A stretch of DNA of 64,000 bases from Flavobacterium aquaticum (GTDB lineage: Bacteria; Bacteroidota; Bacteroidia; Flavobacteriales; Flavobacteriaceae). Positions 1-8,619 of the stretch are shown piece by piece. Numbering within the stretch: the stretch's first letter is position 1; each line of letters opens with the position of its first letter. The stretch covers positions 186,001 through 250,000 of the forward strand of contig NZ_QLMI01000004.1 of NCBI RefSeq assembly GCF_003259835.1, given 5' to 3'. The notes beneath the pieces are model-generated. The model did not search any database. It was not told where the DNA came from and worked only from the letters and a program-made list of their open reading frames with translations. Position numbers and translations under genes: made by a program.

Positions 1-489
1 ACCGCGCTTTTTTGAGCGAGTATATAATTTTCCGTCGGAATACGTTCCGGCTCCACCTTCACCAAAACAATAATTGGAATCTTCGTTTACGATGCCATCA
101 CGATTAATCGCTTTTAAATCGCGACGACGACCACGTACATCTTTACCGCGTTCTAAAACGATAGGTTTCAAACCTAATTCAATCAACTGTAAAGCAGCAA
201 ATAATCCGGCTGGACCTGCTCCTACTACAATAACTTCTTGTTTGTTGGCAACACTTGGATAATCAGGTAACTCGATTTTTGAATCAACATAATCTTCTCC
301 AACCAAAAAAACATTCGCCTTAATATTCATTTTAATGGCTTTCTGACGCGCATCAATAGAACGTTTTAAAACAGCAACTTTTTGAATTTCTTTTGGGCTA
401 ACCTGAAATAACTTGGCTACATGTTGGGCCAACAAACTTTCGTTAGCAGCTACTTCGGGTGAAACTTGAAATTGAAATTCGCGTGGCAT
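1..489 (-). CDS. FAD-dependent dehydrogenase (COG2509-like), 3'-truncated by window edge
   Basis: This reading frame is open from an ATG at 489 to the window edge, so only the first 163 residues are present. It starts MPREFQFQVSPEVAANE and carries the Rossmann dinucleotide-binding motif VVGAGPAGLFAAL near residues 80-92, followed by an acidic end of the second strand (VLERG) and the FGEGGAGTYSDGKL stretch. These are characteristic of the uncharacterised FAD-dependent dehydrogenases of COG2509, which are soluble flavoproteins with no settled substrate. The short plus-strand frame over 74-262 is its antisense shadow. The family call is fairly secure; the reaction is unknown. Confidence 0.8.
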   Translation of the reverse strand, partial: MPREFQFQVSPEVAANESLLAQHVAKLFQVSPKEIQKVAVLKRSIDARQKAIKMNIKANVFLVGEDYVDSKIELPDYPSVANKQEVIVVGAGPAGLFAALQLIELGLKPIVLERGKDVRGRRRDLKAINRDGIVNEDSNYCFGEGGAGTYSDGKLYTRSKKRG

Positions 490-514
490 AATGTTAAAAA
501 TTTCGGCAAATATA

Positions 515-1573
515 CTACTTGATTTTCGATTTTTCCTCAAAAGCTCGCAATGCAAAAGAAGCCAACCAATGTTCGCCTTCGTAATTACCATCTACAATAG
601 AAGGTAGCGAAAAAGACAAATGCGTATCAGCCAAAGGTTTCAAATGCGAAAATTGTTTAGGATACTGATGAATTAAAAAATATAAATTCCATGCTCTACT
701 GAAATTCAAGCCATCTAAATGTACTAGATGACCGTCTGTTCTGTCAGAAACGCGTGCAACTTCCCATTGCCATTTTTTGGAAAACAATTGAGGGGCAAAC
801 TTTTTCAACCATGGAAGAAATTCATCCTTTGGTAAAACACGTTGCATAATAGCAACTTCTTCCATGCAAGGTGATAAAAAATCGGTTCCACTTGGCTCCC
901 AATAAAACGGACAATTTTCATCTTTCAAAAACAATCTTTTTGCATGTTCTGCAATACTTTTTTGTAAAGCAACATTTTCAGAATAAGTCGCATAATCCCA
1001 AGCATTCGTCAATCCGTAAGCAGTATTAGAATGTGTTCCAACACGAATCGGATATAATAATTTCGGTAAAAACTCGATATAGCGTTTGACAATTAAATCG
1101 GTTAAAGGAAGTAAATTTTGAGCTAATTCTTTAGCAAAAGGTTCTTTTGAGATTTCTAATTCATACTGTAATTTGAGTAACCAATTCCATCCATAAGTAC
1201 GCTCAAAAGATTTCTCGTGTGCCTTTTCAAAATATACTATTTCTTGAGCAATGTTTTCTTTAGAAAGATTAATTTTTAACTTTTCAATGATTTGCTCTCG
1301 ATCTTTTATGTCTTTAAAATGAGTCAACAAATACACTAAACTCCAATGACCATGTACCGAAGAATGCCAATCGAAACAACCATAAAAAGCAGGATGCAAG
1401 ACTTTTGGAGACAATAACTCGGTTTCGTTAAGTAAAAGTTGATTGAGTTTGTTTGGATATTCTTGCTGCAAACATTTCACAGGCAAACTCGCCAAATGAT
1501 TCGCTTGTTCTAATGTAAGTTGTTGGGAAAACGCAAAAGTTCCAACGAAAAGTAAGGCAAATAAAACTTTCAT
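515..1573 (-). CDS. DUF2891 family exported protein
   Basis: This 352-residue protein has an N-terminal signal peptide (MKVLFALLFVGTFAFSQQ), so it is probably periplasmic. The body matches the pattern of DUF2891: PAFYGCFDWHSSVHGHW near residue 60, an SNTAYGLTNAWDYA block, PSGTDFLSPCMEE, and DGHLVHLDGLNFSRAW near the C-terminus. Conserved His, Trp and Asp residues and an all-helical look suggest a helical-barrel enzyme, but no activity is established for the family. It lies 25 bp downstream of the FAD dehydrogenase start on the same strand, so the two may be co-transcribed. Confidence 0.8.
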   Translation of the reverse strand: MKVLFALLFVGTFAFSQQLTLEQANHLASLPVKCLQQEYPNKLNQLLLNETELLSPKVLHPAFYGCFDWHSSVHGHWSLVYLLTHFKDIKDREQIIEKLKINLSKENIAQEIVYFEKAHEKSFERTYGWNWLLKLQYELEISKEPFAKELAQNLLPLTDLIVKRYIEFLPKLLYPIRVGTHSNTAYGLTNAWDYATYSENVALQKSIAEHAKRLFLKDENCPFYWEPSGTDFLSPCMEEVAIMQRVLPKDEFLPWLKKFAPQLFSKKWQWEVARVSDRTDGHLVHLDGLNFSRAWNLYFLIHQYPKQFSHLKPLADTHLSFSLPSIVDGNYEGEHWLASFALRAFEEKSKIK

Positions 1574-1631
1574 ATCTATTTAGTTTTTTCAAATGTACTA
1601 AAAACTTACCTTTGATTTTTATTTAGAAATA

Positions 1632-1871
1632 ATGGACAGAAAAATAAAACTAATTTGGGATTTTAGAGGTGAAGCCGCAGCCAAAACAGCGGAACATCAT
1701 GATATTCATCTAAATGAATATTTAGAAAAGGAAAAAATCACATTAGAAAAAACAGGTTTTGAAGTTATCAATGAAATGCATGCGATTGCTTTCATTGTGG
1801 TAGATGAAAAAGATATGATTACTTTTAGAGATATTTTAAAACCACATCGAGGCGAAATTTATCAGAATTAA
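1632..1871 (+). CDS. conserved small hypothetical protein (79 aa)
   Basis: This encodes a small soluble protein of 79 residues that starts at ATG and has no signal peptide, membrane segment or cysteines. The composition is typical of a real Flavobacterium gene, with strong strand and helix alternation (KIKLIWDFRGEAAAKTAEHHDIHLNEY). The product looks like a compact alpha/beta protein, but I do not recognise a named family. Its last 4 bp overlap the stop of the convergent AraC-type regulator. Confidence 0.65.
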   Translation: MDRKIKLIWDFRGEAAAKTAEHHDIHLNEYLEKEKITLEKTGFEVINEMHAIAFIVVDEKDMITFRDILKPHRGEIYQN

Positions 1872-2734
1872 TTTTTAAGTTGATTGACAAACTCTGTTGG
1901 AGTTACGCCTGCACTTTTCTTAAACAATTTTGAAAAATAGGAATAATTAGAGTAACCTAATTCATCAGCAATTTGAGCAATTGTTTTATTTTGATCTACC
2001 ATAATACGTTTACTTTCTAAAATAACTCTTCTGGTAATTAATTCGGTAATAGTAATATTCAATATATTTTTTGAAATTCTATTGAGGTGTTTTAAGGTAA
2101 TTGCCATTTTATCTGCATAAAACGAAGGCGATTTTTCGGTTTTATAAAACTGCTCTAATAACAATTCAAATTCTTTTAACTTATGATTATAGGTAGAAGT
2201 TAAATGATTAGAATCGACATTATAAATTCTTAAAATTTCAATCAAAATACAATCTAACAAGTTGAGCATTTTGTCTTTTTTATGCAATTCGTCTTGTTCA
2301 TTTTCTGTCACCATTAAATCAAAATAAGGCTGAATTTGCTTCATTTCCTTATCCTTCAATTGCAATTCTGGATTATTTTTAGACGATTGAAAAAACAAAT
2401 ATTCTTCAATTTTCTTATCTCTGAAGTGCAAATTATAAATCTCTTTAGAAAAGAAAACAATGTAACCATCAATATCTGAAGAAAGTTCCCAAAGGTGAAT
2501 TTGCCCTGGTTGCATTAGAAAAAAACTTCCTTTTGTAATTATAAATTCATCAAAATCTATTTTGTGTAAACCTCTTCCTTGAGTAAACAGAACCAAAACA
2601 TAAAAATCATGTCGGTGCAAAGACTCAATAAAACGATGCTCTTTTAAATGATTTTGAAATGTATTGACATATAAATTGTGATGAAAGAAATTGCGTTTGA
2701 ACTTCTTAATTTCGTAAACTTCGTTTTTCTTCAT
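1868..2734 (-). CDS. AraC family transcriptional regulator
   Basis: This is a 288-residue regulator. An N-terminal cupin-like ligand-binding half (about residues 25-110, with HRHDFYVLVLFTQGRGLHKID and the QPGQIHLWEL strand) is followed by two helix-turn-helix motifs at about residues 190-288. The second motif reads IAQIADELGYSNYSYFSKLFKKSAGVTPTEF, the classic AraC signature. The effector is unknown. It is divergent from the DUF983 gene across a 90-bp AT-rich spacer and may regulate that gene and itself. Confidence 0.9.
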   Translation of the reverse strand: MKKNEVYEIKKFKRNFFHHNLYVNTFQNHLKEHRFIESLHRHDFYVLVLFTQGRGLHKIDFDEFIITKGSFFLMQPGQIHLWELSSDIDGYIVFFSKEIYNLHFRDKKIEEYLFFQSSKNNPELQLKDKEMKQIQPYFDLMVTENEQDELHKKDKMLNLLDCILIEILRIYNVDSNHLTSTYNHKLKEFELLLEQFYKTEKSPSFYADKMAITLKHLNRISKNILNITITELITRRVILESKRIMVDQNKTIAQIADELGYSNYSYFSKLFKKSAGVTPTEFVNQLKN

Positions 2735-2824
2735 GTTAAAAATGTCTTTTTTGTGCTATAATATGCGAAAATACAAAACCTATTTTAAATTATAATCGCT
2801 TAAATTTGCTAAAAATAAAAGCAA

Positions 2825-3187
2825 ATGTTAAAAACCATTATAAACATGTTTGGGAACAAATGTCCCAATTGCAACAAAGGAAAGATTTTTGAAAAAGGAT
2901 TGTTACATTTTAGTTTTAGTTTCCCAAAAATGCATGAAAATTGCTCCAATTGCGGAACAAAATTTGAAAAAGAACCTGGTTTTTTCTTTGGAGCAATGTT
3001 TGTTAGTTACGGACTTGGAGTCGCAGAAGCATTAATGACTTATTTTATTTGCATGCCGTTTTTTGAAGAAACGTTCGATTTACGAATTATTCCAATTATT
3101 GGAGCTGTAATTTTAAGTCTAACCTTAGTTAACATTAAACTATCGCGAATTATTTGGATTTATATGTTTAAGGAGTATTCGATGTAA
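2825..3187 (+). CDS. DUF983 zinc-ribbon membrane protein
   Basis: This is a 120-residue protein. An N-terminal zinc ribbon with two CxxC knuckles (CPNCNKGKIF and CSNCGTKFE) is followed by EPGFFFGAMFVSYGLG, diagnostic of DUF983, and two hydrophobic segments at about residues 60-85 and 92-112. It is an inner-membrane protein with a cytoplasmic metal-binding head. The function of the family is not established. The start at 2825 places the first CxxC about 14 residues in, as usual for the family. Confidence 0.85.
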   Translation: MLKTIINMFGNKCPNCNKGKIFEKGLLHFSFSFPKMHENCSNCGTKFEKEPGFFFGAMFVSYGLGVAEALMTYFICMPFFEETFDLRIIPIIGAVILSLTLVNIKLSRIIWIYMFKEYSM

Positions 3188-3191
3188 AAAG

Positions 3192-3226
3192 AAAATCCAA
3201 ATTCTATTTTAAAGAATTTGGATTTT
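3192..3226. terminator. bidirectional intrinsic terminator between DUF983 gene and recQ
   Basis: This is a perfect inverted repeat with 14-bp arms at 3192-3205 and 3213-3226 and a 7-nt loop. The right arm merges into a T run and the left arm begins with an A run, so the hairpin has a U tail in both directions. It sits just after the DUF983 stop (3187) and about 60 bp beyond the recQ stop, where a shared terminator for convergent genes is expected. Confidence 0.8.
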
Positions 3227-3285
3227 TTATTTTTAGAATTTCTCAAATTATTCCAATCTTTGTTCCTTATTTCAAAAATTAAGAA

Positions 3286-5481
3286 TTAATTCGCTACTTC
3301 GCTAATAAACTTAATTCGCATTAAACGAAGTTCCTCGATATCGTAATCTCCATCAAATTCTTTTAAAGCGTCTTTGATATTATCTGATTCCGAATCCATG
3401 AAATAATCGTGAATTTCTTCTTGCTGATCTTCGTCTAAAATTTCGTCAATCCAATAGCGGATATTCAATTTGGTTCCCGAATATACGATTTGTTCCATTT
3501 CTTTCAATAAACCATCCATATCCAAACCTTTTGCTTTCGCAATATCATCTAAAGCTAACTTTCTATCTACGTTTTGAATGATATACAACTTCAATCCAGA
3601 ATTAGCTCCGGTAGATTTTACTACCAAATCATCGGGACGAATAATGTCGTTATCTTCCACATATCGATTGATTAAATCAACGAATGGTTTTCCGTACTTT
3701 TTAGCTTTTCCTTCTCCTACTCCATGAACATTACTCAGTTCATCAATAGAAATTGGATATTTTAACGCCATATCTTCCAAAGAAGGATCTTGGAAAATTA
3801 CAAACGGTGGAACACCTAGTTTTTTTGCTTCTTTTTTACGTAAATCGCGTAACATTGCCATTAAAGCTTCATCTGCAGTTCCTGAAGATTTAGCTGCGGT
3901 TACGATTGCTTCGTCTTCTTCTTCGTTATATTCATGGTCTTCTGACATCATAAATGAAACTGGCTTTTTAATGAAAGCTTCTCCCTTATCTGACATCTTT
4001 AACACTCCGTAAGTCTCAATATCTTTCGTTAATAATCCATCCACTAAAACTTGACGAATTAATGCCATCCAATATTTCTCATCAAAACTAGCACCACTTC
4101 CAAAATAAGATTGGGTATCAATTTTTTGAGCTTTGATAATCGCATTGACTTTACCTACAAGCGCTAAAACGACTTCTTTCGATTTGAATAATTGCTTCGT
4201 ATCGCGAACTACTTTTAACAAAGTAACCACTTGGTCTTGTGCTTCGACTTTCTTTTTTGGATTGCGAACGTTATCATCCATATCAGCACCTTCTCCGTTG
4301 ACATCATCGAATTCTTCACCGAAATAATGCAATAAGAATTTACGACGCGACATTGAAGTTTCGGCATAAGCAACTACTTCTTGCAGCAGCGCAAAACCAA
4401 TTTCTTGCTCGGCAACGGGTTTTCCAGAAAGGAATTTTTCTAACTTTTCAATGTCTTTATACGAATAGTAAGCCAAACAATGTCCTTCGCCACCATCACG
4501 ACCAGCACGACCTGTTTCTTGATAATAACTTTCTAATGATTTTGGAATATCGTGGTGAATTACAAAACGAACGTCTGGTTTGTCGATTCCCATACCAAAA
4601 GCGATGGTTGCTACTACGACTTCTACATCTTCCATTAAGAACATGTCTTGATGTTTCGCTCTCGTTTTAGCATCTAAACCAGCATGATACGGAACAGCGC
4701 TAATACCGTTGACTTGTAAAACTTGGGCAATTTCTTCCACTTTTTTACGACTCAAACAGTAAATAACACCTGATTTCCCTTTATGCTGTTTGATGAATCG
4801 AATGATATCCGATTCGATATTTTTAGTTTTGGTACGTACTTCGTAATATAAATTAGGTCGGTTGAACGATGCTTTAAACGTGTTTGCATCTGGCATATCC
4901 AAGTTTTTTAAGATATCCTCTTGCACTTTTGGAGTTGCAGTCGCTGTCAATCCAATCATCGGCACATCGCCTAAAAGACGAACAATGTTTCTTAAATTAC
5001 GATATTCTGGACGAAAATCGTGTCCCCATTCTGAAATACAGTGCGCCTCATCAATTGCAACAAATGATATTTTTACACTATTTAAAAACTCAATATACTC
5101 TTCCTTTGTTAACGATTCAGGGGCTACGTATAACAATTTAGTGATTCCCGAAGTAATGTCTTTTTTAACTTTGGCAATCTCGGTTTTATTTAATGAAGAA
5201 TTCAAAACGTGAGCAATTCCTTGCTCTGAACTTAAGCTTCGAATGGCGTCAACTTGGTTTTTCATCAGAGCAATCAGCGGAGAAACCACAATTGCAGTTC
5301 CGTCTAATACCAAGGCTGGTAACTGATAACAAAGCGACTTCCCACCACCAGTAGGCATAATCACAAAGGTATTATTTCCTGTGATGATACTTTTAACTAC
5401 TTGTTCCTGAAGTCCTTTGAATTGGTTAAAACCAAAATATTTCTTTAATTCTTTATGTAAATCAATTTCGTGTGGATTCAT
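3286..5481 (-). CDS. recQ: ATP-dependent DNA helicase RecQ
   Basis: This 731-residue SF2 3'-5' DNA helicase acts in recombination and repair. Walker A is MPTGGGKS (residues 42-49), the DEAH box is IDEAHCISEWGHDFRP (143-158), and motif VI is YQETGRAGRDG (320-330). The RQC and HRDC regions follow (HRDC about 560-630, ISIDELSNVHGVGEGKAKKYG). The zinc-binding module is altered: the position of the first Cys is Ser378 (SMSRRKFLLHYFGE), and the usual cluster of three Cys is replaced by GEGADMDDN (396-404). The four zinc ligands of E. coli RecQ therefore appear to be absent. It is divergent from kdsD. Confidence 0.95.
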   Translation of the reverse strand: MNPHEIDLHKELKKYFGFNQFKGLQEQVVKSIITGNNTFVIMPTGGGKSLCYQLPALVLDGTAIVVSPLIALMKNQVDAIRSLSSEQGIAHVLNSSLNKTEIAKVKKDITSGITKLLYVAPESLTKEEYIEFLNSVKISFVAIDEAHCISEWGHDFRPEYRNLRNIVRLLGDVPMIGLTATATPKVQEDILKNLDMPDANTFKASFNRPNLYYEVRTKTKNIESDIIRFIKQHKGKSGVIYCLSRKKVEEIAQVLQVNGISAVPYHAGLDAKTRAKHQDMFLMEDVEVVVATIAFGMGIDKPDVRFVIHHDIPKSLESYYQETGRAGRDGGEGHCLAYYSYKDIEKLEKFLSGKPVAEQEIGFALLQEVVAYAETSMSRRKFLLHYFGEEFDDVNGEGADMDDNVRNPKKKVEAQDQVVTLLKVVRDTKQLFKSKEVVLALVGKVNAIIKAQKIDTQSYFGSGASFDEKYWMALIRQVLVDGLLTKDIETYGVLKMSDKGEAFIKKPVSFMMSEDHEYNEEEDEAIVTAAKSSGTADEALMAMLRDLRKKEAKKLGVPPFVIFQDPSLEDMALKYPISIDELSNVHGVGEGKAKKYGKPFVDLINRYVEDNDIIRPDDLVVKSTGANSGLKLYIIQNVDRKLALDDIAKAKGLDMDGLLKEMEQIVYSGTKLNIRYWIDEILDEDQQEEIHDYFMDSESDNIKDALKEFDGDYDIEELRLMRIKFISEVAN

Positions 5482-5503
5482 TCTCTATTAATATGATTTT
5501 ACC

Positions 5504-5511
5504 TAAATTTG
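5504..5511 (+). promoter_or_regulatory. putative -7 box of kdsD promoter
   Basis: TAAATTTG is a perfect match to the Bacteroidota -7 consensus TAnnTTTG. It lies 56 bp upstream of the kdsD start, which would give a leader of about 50 nt. No clear -33 TTTG is visible at the usual distance, so confidence is limited. Confidence 0.35.
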
Positions 5512-5517
5512 CAAACA

Positions 5518-5548
5518 TAAAGATACGATTTTCTTTTATACATACAAA
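5518..5548 (-). promoter_or_regulatory. putative recQ promoter (TTTG-N19-TATCTTTA)
   Basis: On the minus strand, TTTG (5545-5548) is followed after exactly 19 bases by TATCTTTA (5518-5525), a one-mismatch -7 box with ideal Bacteroidota spacing. A perfect alternative -7 box, TATGTTTG (5512-5519), overlaps it. The -7 boxes of recQ and kdsD are almost back to back. Predicted by eye only. Confidence 0.4.
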
Positions 5549-5566
5549 TTTTTTAAAATTTCTATT

Positions 5567-6532
5567 TTGAGCACAACAGATACGATTTTAGCTACCGCAA
5601 AACGAACTTTACTTTCCGAAAGTAAAAGCATTGCAGATCTTATAAATTACTTAGATGAAGACTTTGCCAAAAGTGTTACCGAAATTTATAACACCAAAGG
5701 AAGATTAGTCGTAACTGGAATTGGTAAAAGCGCCTTAATCGCTCAAAAGATTGTAGCCACTTTAAATTCAACGGGAACGCCTTCTATGTTTTTACATGCT
5801 GCAGAAGCGGTTCATGGCGATTTAGGAATGGTGCAACCAGAGGATATTATCATTTGTATTTCAAAAAGCGGCAACAGTCCAGAAATTAAAGTATTGGCTC
5901 CGTTATTAAAACGTTTTGGTAATACCTTGATTGGGATGACGGCTGATAAAAATTCGTATTTAGGAAAAGAATCGCACTACATTTTACATGCTTATGTAGA
6001 AAACGAAGCTTGTCCAAATAACTTAGCACCAACCAACAGTACTACCGCTCAATTAGTTCTTGGTGATGCTTTAGCGGTTTGTTTAATGGAAATGCGCAAC
6101 TTTAAAAGCGAAGATTTTGCTGTATATCATCCTGGTGGCTCTTTAGGGAAAAAATTATTGTTGCGCGTAAAAGATATGTTAGATACGTCGCACAAACCAA
6201 TGGTTACTCCAGATGCTTCTATCAAAAAAGTAATTATGGAGATTTCCGAAAAACGTTTGGGTGTAACAGCAGTTATTGAAAACAATCAAGTAATTGGCAT
6301 TGTAACAGATGGAGATATTCGTAGAATGCTGAACAATCGTGATACTTTTGCCGATTTAACAGCGCAAGACATCATGACGAAAAATCCAAAAAACATTAAT
6401 TCCAGCATTTTAGTTTCGGAAGCGTTGAATATTTTGGAAAACAATTCGATTACACAATTAGTTGTAATTGACAATAACGAATACAAAGGAATACTTCACT
6501 TACACGATATTTTAAAAGAAGGAATCGTATAA
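5567..6532 (+). CDS. kdsD: D-arabinose 5-phosphate isomerase (KdsD/KpsF/GutQ family)
   Basis: This 321-residue cytoplasmic enzyme interconverts ribulose 5-phosphate and arabinose 5-phosphate, the first step of Kdo synthesis for LPS. An N-terminal SIS domain (about 35-170) contains GIGKSALIAQKI, LHAAEAVHGDLGM and the phosphosugar-binding ISKSGNSPE. Two CBS repeats follow at about 205-321 (VTDGDIRRML in the first). The start is TTG at 5567, in the usual position relative to the SIS domain. Its stop overlaps the tatC start by one base (TAATG), so translation is probably coupled. Confidence 0.93.
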   Translation: MSTTDTILATAKRTLLSESKSIADLINYLDEDFAKSVTEIYNTKGRLVVTGIGKSALIAQKIVATLNSTGTPSMFLHAAEAVHGDLGMVQPEDIIICISKSGNSPEIKVLAPLLKRFGNTLIGMTADKNSYLGKESHYILHAYVENEACPNNLAPTNSTTAQLVLGDALAVCLMEMRNFKSEDFAVYHPGGSLGKKLLLRVKDMLDTSHKPMVTPDASIKKVIMEISEKRLGVTAVIENNQVIGIVTDGDIRRMLNNRDTFADLTAQDIMTKNPKNINSSILVSEALNILENNSITQLVVIDNNEYKGILHLHDILKEGIV

Positions 6533-7353
6533 TGGCAGAAAAAAACATAAAAGAGATGTCATTTTTAGACCATCTCGAAGAATTACGTTGGTTATTAGTA
6601 AGAAGCTCGGCAGCCATTATTTTGTGTGGAATTGTCGCTTTCTTTTTCAGTGATTTTATTTTCAATGAAATTATTTTTGGCCCAAAAAGCCCCGATTTTA
6701 TTACTTACCAATTTTTTTGTGATTTAGGAAAACAATTTGACATGGCCGATACGATGTGTATTACCGAAATAAACCTTCCTATTCAAAATAGAGAAATGGG
6801 TGGTCAATTTTCGATGCACATGTGGACCTCCATTACGGTAGGATTTATTTTTGCTTTCCCTTTTATTTTATGGGAAATTTGGAAATTCATTAGTCCAGCT
6901 TTATATGAAAAAGAGAAGAAATATGCGGCATCATTTATTATAATTTCTTCAATATTATTTTTTATTGGTGTATTGTTTGGCTACTATTTAATTGCGCCAT
7001 TATCGGTACAATTTTTCGCCAGTTATATAGTGAGTCCAGAAATTAGTAATTCGATTGATATTGATTCTTATATGAGTTTAATGAAAACATCAGCAATTGC
7101 TAGTGGATTGTTATTTGAATTACCAATCATCATTTTCTTCTTAACCAAGATTGGATTGGTAACTCCTGAATTTTTAAGAAAATACCGAAAATACACTTTA
7201 GTAATCGTGTTAATTGTGTCTGCAGTCATTACACCACCAGATGTTTTGAGTCAAATTATCGTTACAATTCCGATTATGATTTTATATGAAGCTAGTATTT
7301 TAATTAGTGTTTTAGTGGTAAAAAGTCAAGAAAGAGAAAAATTAAAAGCATAA
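6532..7353 (+). CDS. tatC: Twin-arginine translocase subunit TatC
   Basis: This 273-residue integral membrane protein is the receptor subunit for folded, twin-arginine-signal substrates. The conserved N-terminus MSFLDHLEELRWLLVRS is followed by about six membrane spans. Hallmark loops include FAFPFILWEIWKFISPALYEKEKK and the late VSAVITPPDVLSQI segment. The long first periplasmic loop with CDLGK and DTMCITEINLP is typical of Bacteroidota TatC. No tatA/B gene is next to it. It is translationally coupled to kdsD. Confidence 0.95.
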   Translation: MAEKNIKEMSFLDHLEELRWLLVRSSAAIILCGIVAFFFSDFIFNEIIFGPKSPDFITYQFFCDLGKQFDMADTMCITEINLPIQNREMGGQFSMHMWTSITVGFIFAFPFILWEIWKFISPALYEKEKKYAASFIIISSILFFIGVLFGYYLIAPLSVQFFASYIVSPEISNSIDIDSYMSLMKTSAIASGLLFELPIIIFFLTKIGLVTPEFLRKYRKYTLVIVLIVSAVITPPDVLSQIIVTIPIMILYEASILISVLVVKSQEREKLKA

Positions 7354-7357
7354 AAAA

Positions 7358-7711
7358 ATGGCAGATTTAGTAAAAGAATTCAATGATTACCGTTCAAAAA
7401 TGAACGAAAAATTATTAGCAGATAACAACAAAGTCATTAAAAGAATTTTCAATGTAGATACGAATGCTTACATGGAAGGTGCCTTAGACGTTAAAACCAA
7501 AGAATTATTAGGCTTAGTAGCTTCAGCGGTTTTACGTTGCGATGATTGCATCAAATACCATTTAGAAACCGCTTACAAAAACGGCGTTACTAAAGAAGAA
7601 ATGATGGAAAGCATGGGAATTGCTACATTAGTTGGCGGAACTATTGTAATTCCTCATTTAAGAAGAGCGTATGAGTTTTGGGAAGCTTTGGAAGAACAAA
7701 GTTCGAAATAA
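7358..7711 (+). CDS. Carboxymuconolactone decarboxylase / AhpD-like protein
   Basis: This encodes a 117-residue cytoplasmic all-helical protein of the CMD/AhpD superfamily. It has the CxxCxxxH redox motif (CDDCIKYH, about residues 67-74), with the conserved helix VTKEEMMESMGIATLVGG following. Proteins with this motif generally act as alkylhydroperoxidase-type thiol reductases. The short length and lack of a fused domain preclude a more specific name. It starts 4 bp after tatC and is probably in the kdsD-tatC operon. Confidence 0.85.
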   Translation: MADLVKEFNDYRSKMNEKLLADNNKVIKRIFNVDTNAYMEGALDVKTKELLGLVASAVLRCDDCIKYHLETAYKNGVTKEEMMESMGIATLVGGTIVIPHLRRAYEFWEALEEQSSK

Positions 7712-7780
7712 CAAATTCCAAAATCGAAGTTAAAAGTAGTAGTTCGTTGAATGTTTTTTGTTTATTTGCAGAGTAATTTC

Positions 7781-7816
7781 ACTTATAAACTCATAAACTT
7801 CTAAACTCATAAACTA
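7781..7816. repeat. short degenerate tandem repeat (ctcataaact type)
   Basis: This is an AT-rich stretch in which the word TAAACT recurs four times (as ctTATAAACTCATAAACTTC followed by TAAACTCATAAACT), immediately before the lptB start. It may serve as an unstructured leader or simply be a repeat-derived linker. Similar, unrelated-in-sequence micro-repeats occur at 8629, 11705, 11977, 13131 and 14649. Confidence 0.6.
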
Positions 7817-7821
7817 GAAAA

Positions 7822-8619
7822 ATGAAATTAAGAGCAGAAAATTTAGTTAAAACCTATAAAAAAAGAAGTGTAGTAAAAGGAATTTCCGTGGAAGTAAATC
7901 AAGGGGAAATCGTGGGTTTATTGGGTCCAAATGGTGCCGGAAAAACCACTTCATTCTACATGATTGTAGGTTTAGTAAAACCAAATAGCGGAAATATCTA
8001 TTTAGATGATATGGATATTACGAATTTCCCAATGTACAAACGTGCACAAAACGGCATTGGTTATTTGGCACAAGAAGCTTCTGTTTTTAGAAAATTAAGT
8101 ATCGAAGATAACATTCTGAGTGTTTTGCAATTAACCACGCTTTCAAAAGCCGAACAAGAAGCTAAAATGGAAGAATTAATTGCTGAATTTGCTTTGGAAC
8201 ACATTCGAACCAATCGCGGAGATTTACTTTCAGGAGGAGAACGTCGTAGAACTGAAATTGCACGTGCTTTAGCAACTGACCCAAAGTTTATTTTATTAGA
8301 CGAACCTTTCGCAGGAGTTGACCCTGTAGCAGTGGAAGATATTCAAAGAATTGTAGCTCAATTAAAAAATAAAAACATTGGGATTTTAATTACCGACCAC
8401 AACGTTCAAGAAACTTTAGCAATTACCGACAAAACCTACTTAATGTTTGAAGGTGGAATCTTAAAAGCAGGAAAACCAGAAGAATTAGTAGCAGACGAAA
8501 TGGTAAGACGTGTTTATCTTGGACAAAACTTCGAATTACGTAAAACAAAAATTGATTTTGATGCTCCAAAAACCACCATCATTCATGGTAAAGGAGAACT
8601 AAATCTGAATAAAGAGTAG
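7822..8619 (+). CDS. lptB: LPS export ABC transporter ATP-binding protein LptB
   Basis: This 265-residue cytoplasmic ATPase powers LPS extraction from the inner membrane with LptF/LptG. Walker A is GPNGAGKTT (about 35-43), the ABC signature is [15 protein letters not shown], Walker B is [13 protein letters not shown], and the H-loop is ITDHNVQE. The [14 protein letters not shown] segment after the Q-loop is typical of LptB. The C-terminal tail of about 25 residues after [11 protein letters not shown] is longer than in E. coli, as is common in Bacteroidota. It shares the LPS theme with kdsD upstream. Confidence 0.93.
   Translation: MKLRAENLVKTYKKRSVVKGISVEVNQGEIVGLLGPNGAGKTTSFYMIVGLVKPNSGNIYLDDMDITNFPMYKRAQNGIGYLAQEASVFRKLSIEDNILSVLQLTTLSKAEQEAKMEELIAEFALEHIRTNRGDLLSGGERRRTEIARALATDPKFILLDEPFAGVDPVAVEDIQRIVAQLKNKNIGILITDHNVQETLAITDKTYLMFEGGILKAGKPEELVADEMVRRVYLGQNFELRKTKIDFDAPKTTIIHGKGELNLNKE

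Noticed and set aside
74..262. Plus-strand frame of 62 residues at the window start
   Set aside because: It is antisense to the truncated FAD dehydrogenase, which shows a clear dinucleotide-binding motif.
4353..5212. Several plus-strand open frames of 85-116 residues
   Set aside because: They are antisense shadows of recQ, whose helicase motifs are intact.
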